13,500 nucleotides of DNA from Candidatus Acetothermia bacterium (lineage in GTDB: Bacteria; Bipolaricaulota; Bipolaricaulia; RBG-16-55-9; JANLFV01), in contig JAPWVC010000025.1 in assembly GCA_028275195.1 (NCBI GenBank), positions 1 to 13,500 of the forward strand, written 5' to 3'. Of this stretch, positions 4,546 to 9,690 are shown in pieces. Below the pieces are notes generated by a model. That model was not told the DNA's origin. It made no database searches and worked only from the letters and a program-made list of their open reading frames with translations. A program made the position numbers and the translations under genes. How positions within the stretch are numbered: the first letter of the stretch is position 1; every line of letters starts with the position of its first letter.

Positions 4546-4560
4546 TCCCCCGGAGGGGGA
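4546..4560. other. Short GC hairpin before the 71-aa gene
   Basis: TCCCCC (4546-4551) and GGGGGA (4555-4560) form a 6-bp stem with a 3-nt loop, about 32 nt before the start codon. It follows the larger hairpin at 4566-4616 in the transcript. Confidence 0.45.
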
Positions 4561-4565
4561 AGCAT

Positions 4566-4616
4566 CCTCGCTCTGGGCAGGAGGGCCCCGAGACCGACCC
4601 TCCGCCCAGAGCGAGG
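4566..4616 (-). terminator. Very stable 19-bp hairpin between two genes
   Basis: A 13-bp perfect stem (4566-4578 with 4604-4616) and, after a one-base bulge at 4579, a further 6-bp stem (4580-4585 with 4598-4603) close a 12-nt loop. It starts 10 nt after the stop of the 103-aa gene. On the minus strand there is no T-run after it (GATGCTTCC), so it may be an mRNA stabiliser, a processing site or a factor-dependent terminator rather than a classic intrinsic one. Confidence 0.55.
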
Positions 4617-4625
4617 CTCACACTC

Positions 4626-4937
4626 CTAGTGAGGCTCCTCCAGCCTCGACCCGTGCCGCTCAGCCAAGATCTCCGCTAGCTCTAACTCCTGCCTCTCTGA
4701 TAAACCCCACCTGTCCAGCTCCTCCCGGATCATCCTCTCCAGGGTCTTGATGGTCGGATCATTCACTGCCCGGCCCACCGCCAGACTCAAGGAGCGCTCG
4801 TAGGCCAGCTCCTGGAGGAGGAAGGCCAGATAGTCCGGGTGCATCCCCGCCCAAGAGGCTCGCCTCTCTTCATTCTTGGCTTCTGCTGCGGCCTCGGCCT
4901 GCTCCCCAGCCGTCATCGTCATGATCTCCTCGAGCAT
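4626..4937 (-). CDS. Small helical hypothetical protein
   Basis: The 103-aa product is predicted all-helical. An Ala/Glu-rich N-terminal stretch (residues 8-30, MTAGEQAEAAAEAKNEERRA) leads to HPDYLAFLLQELAYERSLSL, and further charged helices rich in Glu, Arg and Leu follow (TLERMIREELDRWGLSERQE). It is not recognised. The start at 4937 follows GGAGGTGATCAAG, a strong site. The 32-nt gap to the SWIM gene contains an intrinsic-terminator-like hairpin whose T-run touches this ribosome site, so expression relative to the SWIM gene is probably reduced or conditional. Confidence 0.7.
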   Translation of the reverse strand: MLEEIMTMTAGEQAEAAAEAKNEERRASWAGMHPDYLAFLLQELAYERSLSLAVGRAVNDPTIKTLERMIREELDRWGLSERQELELAEILAERHGSRLEEPH

Positions 4938-4950
4938 CTTGATCACCTCC

Positions 4951-4983
4951 AAAAAGGAGCCCGGGGCACTAAGCCCCAGGCTC
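4951..4983 (-). terminator. Intrinsic terminator or attenuator overlapping the SWIM gene stop
   Basis: GAGCCTGGGGC (4973-4983) pairs with GCCCCGGGCTC (4957-4967), 11 bp including one T-G wobble, with a 5-nt loop, followed by CTTTTT on the minus strand. The stem includes the last four codons and part of the stop of the SWIM gene, and the T-run runs directly into the ribosome site of the 103-aa gene. A ribosome finishing the SWIM gene would cover the stem and allow read-through, so it could couple transcription of the next gene to translation. Confidence 0.7.
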
Positions 4984-5433
4984 CGCCACCTTCCGCTTGT
5001 AATCCCGCTCCTGCTGCTCCGCATGGGCGAGCAGGATCAGCCGCTCGAGGGCCTCATCGGAGAGCTCCGCCAGAGCCTTCCCGAGAGGGCTCGGAGGCTC
5101 GTCTCCCTTCTCATCTTCCTTGGCTTTGGCCTCCTTGGCCCAATCGGGGAGCCAATCCCTCCAATCGTTGGGATGATTGACCAGGAGCCAGGCCGCTACC
5201 AAATGCTTGCACCAGCCATTGGGAGCGCCATTGGCATGGTCAGGGCAGGTGCAAGCCACCTCCCCCAAATCGACCAGGTAGATCCGCTTCCCCTCCTGCG
5301 TTTGAGAGAAGCAGATGAAGTTCTGCTCCTTCCCGAAGATGGGGAAGAGATGCTGCCGCTCCAGGATGGACTTCGCCCTCTCCAGGCGAACCAGCTTCGC
5401 TTGAGTCTGATCCAGAGAAGCGTTCTGCTTCAT
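4969..5433 (-). CDS. SWIM zinc-finger protein
   Basis: The 154-aa protein carries the SWIM signature CxCx(n)CxH: Cys61-Thr-Cys63, Cys75 and His77 (context EVACTCPDHA and WCKHLVAAWLL), preceded by a beta hairpin (KRIYLVDLGEV) as in the family. SWIM domains bind zinc and mediate DNA or protein contacts; they occur in SWI2/SNF2 ATPases, MuDR transposases and many short stand-alone bacterial proteins. The N-terminus is a helix rich in Lys and Arg (residues 9-28); the C-terminus after residue 95 is a charged linker and a Leu/Glu helix. The start at 5433 follows GGAGGTGAACCAA; an upstream in-frame start at 5463 lies in the promoter. It opens a cluster of four small genes. Stand-alone adaptor role is inferred. 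Confidence 0.85.
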   Translation of the reverse strand: MKQNASLDQTQAKLVRLERAKSILERQHLFPIFGKEQNFICFSQTQEGKRIYLVDLGEVACTCPDHANGAPNGWCKHLVAAWLLVNHPNDWRDWLPDWAKEAKAKEDEKGDEPPSPLGKALAELSDEALERLILLAHAEQQERDYKRKVAEPGA

Positions 5434-5448
5434 TTGGTTCACCTCCAA
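5426..5448 (-). repeat. 23-bp inverted duplication of the SWIM gene start, authentic copy
   Basis: The leader, ribosome site and first codons of the SWIM gene (TTGGAGGTGAACC through ATGAAGCA) occur again, identical over 23 bp, on the plus strand at 6747-6769. The two copies face away from each other across the gene-poor region, 1.3 kb apart. Confidence 0.8.
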
Positions 5449-5453
5449 GCACG

Positions 5454-5482
5454 AATATAGCACATCCTGGGGCGATTGTCAA
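5454..5482 (-). promoter_or_regulatory. Near-consensus sigma70 promoter of the SWIM gene cluster
   Basis: On the minus strand a perfect -35 TTGACA (5477-5482) and -10 TATATT (5454-5459) are separated by 17 bp. Transcription should start near 5447, giving a short leader that consists almost entirely of the ribosome site. This is the strongest promoter by inspection in the window. Confidence 0.8.
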
Positions 5483-5539
5483 GAGGAGGGAGTGAAGATA
5501 GCTCAATTGGGAAGAGGATGAGAGAAAATCGCTAATGAG

Positions 5540-5593
5540 CAATGGAAGGGCATAATTCAAGCAGGTGGCAGAGGAGATAATGCCCTTCCATTG
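5540..5593. other. Long hairpin: 14-bp perfect stem, 26-nt loop
   Basis: 5540-5553 is the exact reverse complement of 5580-5593 (core GGAAGGGCAT). No gene covers it. It lies just upstream of the SWIM promoter (5454-5482). The stem-loop design resembles that at 5820-5886. It may belong to an RNA gene or be a protein-binding site; there is no adjacent T-run. Confidence 0.55.
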
Positions 5594-5663
5594 GGCAAAA
5601 TCGATAGGTGACGAATGTCCCTATCGAGGGAAAGGCGGGATTAGAAGGGCTCTTCAGCCGGTT

Positions 5664-5687
5664 GAGGCGCGCCTCTTGGCTGCAACA
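5664..5687. repeat. GAGGCGCGCCTC palindrome fused to a TGTTGCAGCCAA-type repeat
   Basis: A 12-bp perfect palindrome (5664-5675), also present at 3809-3820, runs into copy G of the dispersed repeat (5674-5687; plus strand CTTGGCTGCAACA). The two repeat families meet here. No supported gene covers the site. Confidence 0.5.
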
Positions 5688-5798
5688 TCCCCCAGCCCGG
5701 CCTGGCCTCCCCTCCCCCAGCCGCCCAAGCTGCCTCCTCCCCTCCCCTTTGCTTGAAGAGAAAGAGATGAAAAGCCCTTTGGCCCTGCCTTTGCTCTG

Positions 5799-5944
5799 GT
5801 GCTGAAAGCACAGCTCCAGCCTCTCCGTTTTGCATGAGGCCCTTGGATTGCTTCTTGCTTGGGAGTCCTCATGCGAAACGGAGAGGGCAACCCCCGCGGA
5901 GGGGGAAGGGGGCGACGCCGTCCACAAGCCCAGGGCGGAGCCCT
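5799..5944. ncRNA. Series of four hairpins, candidate structured RNA
   Basis: In order: GTGCT-gaa-AGCAC; a long hairpin with 20-bp arms (5820-5839 and 5867-5886, one mismatch that is a G-T wobble in one strand) and a 27-nt loop; CCCCC-gcgga-GGGGG (5891-5905); and AGGGC-gga-GCCCT (5932-5944). Copy 2 of the 19-bp repeat (5913-5931) lies between the last two. No reading frame with a ribosome site overlaps. Strand, promoter and ends are not clear, so this is a structural candidate only. Confidence 0.4.
5913..5931. repeat. 19-bp dispersed direct repeat, copy 2
   Basis: Identical to 2852-2870. The flanking sequences differ, so the shared block is sharply bounded. Confidence 0.65.
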
Positions 5945-6086
5945 CCCCCGCACATCAGCCCAGACAGACCAAACCAAACCCACAAGCAGCCCAACCCTCA
6001 TAGCCATCTCCCGCCGCCTCCCTCGGGATGAGAGCAAGAAAAAATAAAGCCCTCGGCATGGCTACGAGGGCGGCCTCGCCGCGAGC

Positions 6087-6368
6087 CTACCACCGCCGCG
6101 GGCGACGCACGGCCCTTGGAGCGCCGGCCAGCCCCGAGCGCGGGGCCAAGCCGAGGGCGACGGCCAAGCGGAAGAGCCAACCCCAGCGGGCCCACCAGAG
6201 GCAGCAACGGGCACAGCCCCAGAACCGCAAGGGCCGGAGCCCGAGGCAGAACCCGCGCGAGGGGCAGGCGCGACAAGGGCCGAAGACCAAGAAGGGCGAG
6301 CCGCCCCGCCGCCAGACGAAGACCCGCCGCCGCAGCCGAAAAAGCCCGCACCGAAGCCGCCCGAACAT
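6087..6368 (-). CDS. Possible small Arg/Trp/Cys-rich protein behind leader element copy 2
   Basis: A 93-aa frame begins at ATG 6368, preceded by GGAGGTG with an 8-nt spacer. Third codon positions are almost all G or C, a period also compatible with a Lys/Arg-rich frame on the opposite strand (6028-6459), which lacks a ribosome site. The product has ten Trp and several Cys with hydrophobic stretches (for example WGWLFRLAVALGLA, RVFVWRRGG), unusual for a real protein. I favour it over the opposite frame because it follows the same leader element, at the same relative position, as the 67-aa gene, and because nearly all other genes here run this way. It may still be non-coding. Confidence 0.35.
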   Translation of the reverse strand: MFGRLRCGLFRLRRRVFVWRRGGSPFLVFGPCRACPSRGFCLGLRPLRFWGCARCCLWWARWGWLFRLAVALGLAPRSGLAGAPRAVRRPRRW

Positions 6369-6501
6369 GCGCACCACCTCCGAGCCTAAAAGAGGCCCGG
6401 AGCGGAGCGAGCGGAACCCGCAAGGGCCGCCGGAGGCGGAGGGAGCACAGCGACCTTGAAGCGAGCGAGCACCGGGCCAAAAAGGGCGAGGAGGTGGGCG
6501 C
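6369..6501 (-). ncRNA. Candidate structured leader RNA, copy 2
   Basis: Outer arms CCACCTCC (6374-6381) and GGAGGTGG (6490-6497) pair perfectly and, past a one-base bulge (6373), continue as GCGC/GCGC (6369-6372 with 6498-6501). Inside: GCCT/GGGC (6384-6387 with 6484-6487), A-rich internal loop, a 7-bp closing stem GGCCCGG/CCGGGCC (6394-6400 with 6472-6478), then CCC-GCAA-GGG (6417-6426), CCGCC-GGA-GGCGG (6427-6439) and AGG-GA-GC-ACA-GC-GA-CCT (6440-6455). Compared with copy 1 the closing stem and the CCGC hairpin have changed sequence but kept pairing, and the GNAA loop changed from GTAA to GCAA. On the minus strand the 3' outer arm is the ribosome site of the frame starting at 6368. Confidence 0.6.
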
Positions 6502-6520
6502 GTGAGGGCGGCGGAGGGCG

Positions 6521-6583
6521 GGCGAGGCTAGAAAGCGGCGGGGCAAAGGAGGCGGCGGGCGGCGAGCTAAAAAGCGGCGGGGC
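6521..6583. repeat. Tandem direct repeat, period 40 bp
   Basis: GGCGAGGCTAGAAAGCGGCG (then GGGC) at 6521-6544 and GGCGAGCTAAAAAGCGGCGG (then GGC) at 6561-6583 differ by one indel and one substitution. They lie in a purine-rich stretch without a gene, between leader element copy 2 and the hairpin at 6579-6600. Confidence 0.55.
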
Positions 6584-6600
6584 CGCCCTCCCTCGGCCCC
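6579..6600. other. 7-bp GC hairpin
   Basis: GGGGCCG (6579-6585) and CGGCCCC (6594-6600) enclose an 8-nt loop CCCTCCCT. A second 7-bp hairpin (6708-6714 with 6718-6724, loop GGG, one wobble) lies 110 bp further. Both sit in the presumed leader of the frame at 6087-6368. Confidence 0.45.
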
Positions 6601-6746
6601 GAAGGCCCAGTTACACCGGGAGGTGATCGGTAGTAACCCTCGCAGGGCAGAGAAGGGGGGAGGGCAACCCCGCCCTCAAGCATTATACCCCTGGAAGGAA
6701 AGGAGGCGGGTGGCGGGGCCGCCCGTTCGCAGGCTGCATTTGATCA

Positions 6747-6769
6747 TTGGAGGTGAACCAAATGAAGCA
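6747..6769 (+). repeat. 23-bp inverted copy of the SWIM gene start
   Basis: Identical to the minus-strand sequence at 5426-5448, including ribosome site and ATG. Here the ATG opens only a 13-codon frame (MKHRKGATPPAAL) whose stop overlaps another ATG, so it is either a decapitated gene start or a target of recombination. Read on the minus strand, GGTTCACCTCC is an anti-Shine-Dalgarno about 35 nt into the transcript from the promoter at 6797-6825. Confidence 0.75.
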
Positions 6770-6796
6770 CAGGAAGGGAGCGACCCCGCCAGCGGC

Positions 6797-6825
6797 ATTA
6801 TGACTACGGTCAGCAGCGCTGTCAA
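6797..6825 (-). promoter_or_regulatory. sigma70-type promoter reading into the second gene-poor region
   Basis: On the minus strand a perfect -35 TTGACA (6820-6825) and -10 CATAAT (6797-6802) are separated by 17 bp. Transcription would start near 6790 and reach leader element copy 2 and the frame at 6368 after about 420 nt. The design parallels the promoter at 3708-3737, which has the same -10. Confidence 0.65.
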
Positions 6826-6871
6826 GGTCCCTGATCGAGAAGTCAACTTCCAAAGGGGAAGGATGTCTTCA

Positions 6872-7357
6872 TCAATACCCTGGCCAAGCCGATCTCTCAC
6901 CGAGGCGGATGATCTCGAACCGGCACTTGTGACAGAGATAGTGCCCCATCTCGACCTCGAACTTGATCATCTCGAACTTCCTCCCACATCTCCGACAAGT
7001 CGCACGATAGAGAGGGAAGGACCAGAGGCCCTGACCCTCGGGAGGGAGCACCTCCAAATCCAGGGGAGGGGGAGGATCTCGGTTGGCTATTACATCGGGT
7101 GACACGCCACAAAGAGGGGAAGGATCTTGCCTATTTCGGTTGGCTATTACAGCGGGGGATCGCCGATACCGATGAGGATCCTTCCCAAGGTATTCGAGGT
7201 ATTGGGTCTTGCCCCTCTTCCCCTTGCGGTAGGTCCTCATCAGCTGGTAATACCGATATCGCTTGACTGTCCCGTCCTTCAGCCTCTTCGTCACTACCTT
7301 GGTCCCCACATAGCCCCCCGCCCCCTCTAGTTGGCTATTACACCCTGAAGAGCGCAT
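6872..7357 (-). CDS. Zinc-ribbon protein with repeat-bearing linker
   Basis: The 161-aa protein has three parts. Residues about 18-62 are a basic domain (TKVVTKRLKDGTVKRYRYYQ, then TYRKGKRGKTQYLEYLGK) that resembles the N-terminal region of some transposase-associated or RNA/DNA-binding proteins. Residues 63-104 are a Pro-rich linker encoding two copies of the dispersed repeat, each read as (A/D)VIANR. Residues about 115-150 form a zinc ribbon, CRRCGRKFEMIKFEV then CHKCRFEII. The start ATG at 7357 follows GAGGAGG with an 11-nt spacer; a third repeat copy encodes GCNSQL near the N-terminus and a fourth lies just before the ribosome site. Probably nucleic-acid binding; exact role unknown. It follows the fusion gene by 38 nt. 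Confidence 0.75.
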   Translation of the reverse strand: MRSSGCNSQLEGAGGYVGTKVVTKRLKDGTVKRYRYYQLMRTYRKGKRGKTQYLEYLGKDPHRYRRSPAVIANRNRQDPSPLCGVSPDVIANRDPPPPLDLEVLPPEGQGLWSFPLYRATCRRCGRKFEMIKFEVEMGHYLCHKCRFEIIRLGERSAWPGY

Positions 7358-7389
7358 CAAATCCGCCTCCTCTCTGGTTGGCTATTACA
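7081..7389. repeat. Four dispersed repeats of the TGTAATAGCCAACC type
   Basis: Plus-strand GGTTGGCTATTACA at 7081-7094, 7138-7151 and 7376-7389, and AGTTGGCTATTACA at 7329-7342; three of the four are followed by a GC-rich tail of the type (T/G)CGGG. Two fall in the linker of the zinc-ribbon gene, one at its N-terminus and one between its ribosome site and the fusion gene's stop. Spacings (44, 177 and 47 bp) and the unrelated intervals argue against a CRISPR array. Related TGTTGCAGCCAACC copies are at 5674-5687, 10600-10613 and 10656-10669. Confidence 0.8.
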
Positions 7390-7395
7390 TCGGGC

Positions 7396-9411
7396 TCACC
7401 GGTAGGGCTGATACCCGCACTCCTTCCAGAGGCCCAACCCCTGGCTTTGGGCCTGAGCCTCCGCTTGGCGGAAATGGTCCAGGAACTCGAAGGGGAAGAA
7501 GGGATAGACCCGCGCGTAGCCCTGGCTTATAAGCCATTCATTGAAGAGCTCGACCTCGGGATCCCCATCTAAGTTGAGCCAGAGGTAAGCGAGCAGGCGG
7601 CCATACTTGTCGTAGCGCTCGTCCGGCTTATATGTCAGCCAGACTTGGTGCTGGTCCAGGGTTTGAGCGGTGAACTGGCTCGCTTCCGGCCCGAAGCACT
7701 CGACCGGCTTGTCCGGGTGCTTGGTCTCCGGGGTATCTACCCCTATGAGCCGGACTCGCTCCTGCCTTCCCCCGAGGAGGAGATCGATGGTATCCCCATC
7801 CACCACCGCTAGGATCTGGGCTTGATCGCAAACAGCAAGAGGCGGGGGGCAAGTTGTGCTTGTTGTAGTGGCGGATGGGGGTCCAGGAAAGGGCTCGGCT
7901 GGGGTTGATGGTGGAGGTAGCGGGCTACTGCCAGCACCAGCAAGGCCAAGGCGATCAGAAAGAGAAGGGTCCGGTCGGAGGTGAAGGACGACCTCCAGGC
8001 CGGCCTCCTTGAAGCCTTTGAGCTCGATCTTGGTGATCTTCCCCGGAAGGGGTGCTCGAACCTCATATTCCACCTCCATTTCCTGAAATTGCCGCTCAAG
8101 ACGCAAAATTTCGGCCTCCTCCAGGAGGCCCGCCCTGTACCTAGCCCTGGCCGCCTGGAGGGCAAAAAACTGCCGTTTTAGGGGCAAAGACGACCGCCTA
8201 GCGAGGAGCTCCCCCTCCTCCACCTCCTGGCCGACCCTCACCAGCAAGTCGGAGAGGCCGGCGACCTCGAAAGAGAGAGGAATGGGTTCGAGCTCCGGTT
8301 TCGAGCGAGGAGGAGAGGTGGGAGAGGAGGCCGAAGAAGAAGGGGTGTGGGCAGGTGCTAAGAGGGCTTGGGCCTCCTCTCCCTTGAGCCTGGAGCGGAT
8401 GATCACGATCCCCGAGCGGACCCGCTCGTCCTGGTAGGGGAGGAGGTCTTGCCACCTCGCCAAATTGAGCTTGATGGTGGAGGAGCCAGTTATGGGATTC
8501 CAGCGGTCGGGATGATTGGGAGGGTCGATCGGCTCTTCCAGTTCCAGGGTCCCGTAGAGGTAGTGCTCCCTGGCTAAGTCGAGGGAGGGGAGGAGATCGG
8601 CGATGTAGCGGCCGGAGAGGTCGACCTGGACCGTCAGGTCACGAATGGGCTCGCCCTGCTTGAGGTGGACCCTCAGCGGGTGGAGGTTGTAGCCCCCATA
8701 CTTCCCGACGGTCCGGAGCTCCCCCTGGTGCAAGATCACATACCCCTGGCCGAAGATGTCCACGATCGGGTAGGCTCCCTCGAAGAGCTCTTTACTGATG
8801 TTGTCCTGGAAGCGGCCTTGCAAGAGGACTTCATATTGGGCCGACATCCTCCGGTAGTCGTCGTAGGTCTGGTCGATGTCCCCTAGGGCGTAGCGCATGG
8901 TCCCGATCAGGCCCATGGCCGCTAGAGGCCAGAGGGTCACCGCCAAAAGCAAGAAGCTCGAGAAGAGGACTAGCTCGGTCCTCCCGGCCCATTCACTAGC
9001 GGTGTCTAACCGGAGCCTCTCCGCCCCGGGGAAGACGCACCTCCCCCACCTCGGCCAGAGCAGGCGAACCCCGGATTTAGTCCCCATGTCCAGCAAGAGG
9101 TGGGAGAGGAAGCCCACGAGCAGGGCCAGCCACCAGGTCCACCGCCAGAAGGCCAGGGGAGAGGCGATCGCCCCTAAGGAGAAGAGGCCGAGGAAGCTGT
9201 GGGTGGCGGAGCGGTGGCCCCACCTGGAGACGATCCTCTCCGAGAGAGGGCGGGTAAAGGACCCGACGAGGGAGTGAGGGGTGTCCACTTCCGGGAGGAC
9301 TGAGCCGAGGACGGCGAGGCCGATCGCCCCTCCCTCCGGCCTGAGGGCAAAAAGGGAGGAGACGCCGAACCAGACCAAGCTCCCGAAGGTGATATGGGTC
9401 GGAAGCCTCAT
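7396..9411 (-). CDS. Fusion of YdjM-like membrane hydrolase, adaptor-like module and thermonuclease (SNase) domain
   Basis: This 671-aa protein joins three units. Residues 1-175 match the YdjM/LexA-regulated membrane-bound metal-dependent hydrolase family: His6, Asp43-Thr-Pro-His46, His66-Arg-Ser-Ala-Thr-His71-Ser, and His104-x3-Asp108, with several membrane helices. Residues 180-350 are an unrecognised, probably extracytoplasmic beta-rich region. After a Ser/Pro linker, 376-480 look like a HlyD-type barrel-sandwich half split by a helical hairpin. A Pro/Thr linker leads to a complete staphylococcal-nuclease domain (529-671) with Asp538, Asp540-Thr541, Arg554, Asp559, Glu562 and Arg605 in the contexts VDGDTIDLL, RLIGVDTPETKHP and DKYGRLLAY, so the Ca2+-dependent nuclease site is intact. 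The start follows AGGTGAGCGGGT. Nuclease side of the membrane cannot be proved. Confidence 0.88.
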   Translation of the reverse strand: MRLPTHITFGSLVWFGVSSLFALRPEGGAIGLAVLGSVLPEVDTPHSLVGSFTRPLSERIVSRWGHRSATHSFLGLFSLGAIASPLAFWRWTWWLALLVGFLSHLLLDMGTKSGVRLLWPRWGRCVFPGAERLRLDTASEWAGRTELVLFSSFLLLAVTLWPLAAMGLIGTMRYALGDIDQTYDDYRRMSAQYEVLLQGRFQDNISKELFEGAYPIVDIFGQGYVILHQGELRTVGKYGGYNLHPLRVHLKQGEPIRDLTVQVDLSGRYIADLLPSLDLAREHYLYGTLELEEPIDPPNHPDRWNPITGSSTIKLNLARWQDLLPYQDERVRSGIVIIRSRLKGEEAQALLAPAHTPSSSASSPTSPPRSKPELEPIPLSFEVAGLSDLLVRVGQEVEEGELLARRSSLPLKRQFFALQAARARYRAGLLEEAEILRLERQFQEMEVEYEVRAPLPGKITKIELKGFKEAGLEVVLHLRPDPSLSDRLGLAGAGSSPLPPPSTPAEPFPGPPSATTTSTTCPPPLAVCDQAQILAVVDGDTIDLLLGGRQERVRLIGVDTPETKHPDKPVECFGPEASQFTAQTLDQHQVWLTYKPDERYDKYGRLLAYLWLNLDGDPEVELFNEWLISQGYARVYPFFPFEFLDHFRQAEAQAQSQGLGLWKECGYQPYR

Positions 9412-9493
9412 ACCCGCTCACCTTTGGACCGAGATTGGGGGAGAGAAGCCATGGAAGACCCCCGCATCCTCGCAGCCTGCCGAACTAGCGATC

Positions 9494-9505
9494 GTGGCGC
9501 GCCAC
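9494..9505. repeat. GTGGCGCGCCAC palindrome, copy 2
   Basis: A 12-bp core (14 bp with flanks, 9493-9506) identical to the one at 2814-2829. It lies 83 bp upstream of the fusion gene's start codon, in the 279-bp gap before it, so it could act as an operator for that gene. Confidence 0.6.
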
Positions 9506-9567
9506 GCTGGCAAGGGGAGCCCAGTTTCCTATTCTGCCCGACCGACCGCAGAGCCCGGCTACCCTAC

Positions 9568-9666
9568 CTACCTAGCTTTGCCCCAGCCATGGCCCAGGCC
9601 TAAGGCAGCTAGGCTCTGGATCAAATATCCGAGGGGGCTTTTCACCTCCTTCCCTTTTGGATTCAT
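9568..9666 (-). CDS. Possible 32-aa peptide between the ATPase and fusion genes
   Basis: A short frame, MNPKGKEVKSPLGYLIQSLA followed by ALGLGHGWGKAR, begins 22 nt after the stop of the ATPase gene. A GGAGG lies 14-18 nt before the ATG, too far for an ideal ribosome site, and overlaps a small GAGGC-GT-GCCTC hairpin. A second GGAGGTG inside the frame lacks a start codon at a useful distance. Length and weak initiation make it doubtful; without it the gap 9412-9690 contains only the palindromes at 9494 and 9676. Confidence 0.25.
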   Translation of the reverse strand: MNPKGKEVKSPLGYLIQSLAALGLGHGWGKAR

Positions 9667-9675
9667 GGCTTCTTT

Positions 9676-9687
9676 GAGGCACGCCTC
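9676..9687. repeat. Degenerate GAGGCACGCCTC palindrome
   Basis: Differs by one central base from the GAGGCGCGCCTC copies at 3809-3820 and 5664-5675. It directly follows the stop codon of the ATPase gene and could form a short hairpin in its mRNA. Confidence 0.4.
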
Positions 9688-9690
9688 CTC

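Noticed and set aside
4876..5460. 194-aa plus-strand frame
   Set aside because: Antisense to the SWIM and 103-aa genes, both of which have strong start signals and a recognisable motif.
6028..6459. 143-aa Lys/Arg-rich, histone-like frame on the plus strand
   Set aside because: No ribosome site and no hydrophobic residues; it runs through leader element copy 2 and against the main gene direction. Its codon bias is explained equally well by the opposite frame.
6682..6687. TATAAT on the minus strand
   Set aside because: No -35-like sequence 16-18 bp upstream, and no start signal follows; the promoter at 6797-6825 is much better.
5426..6769. Insertion sequence with 23-bp terminal inverted repeats
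   Set aside because: No transposase frame lies between the repeats and no target-site duplication is visible; one arm is a working gene start.
7081..7389. CRISPR-like array of short repeats
   Set aside because: The repeats are only 14 bp, spacings are irregular (44, 177, 47 bp), the intervals are coding, and no cas genes are present.
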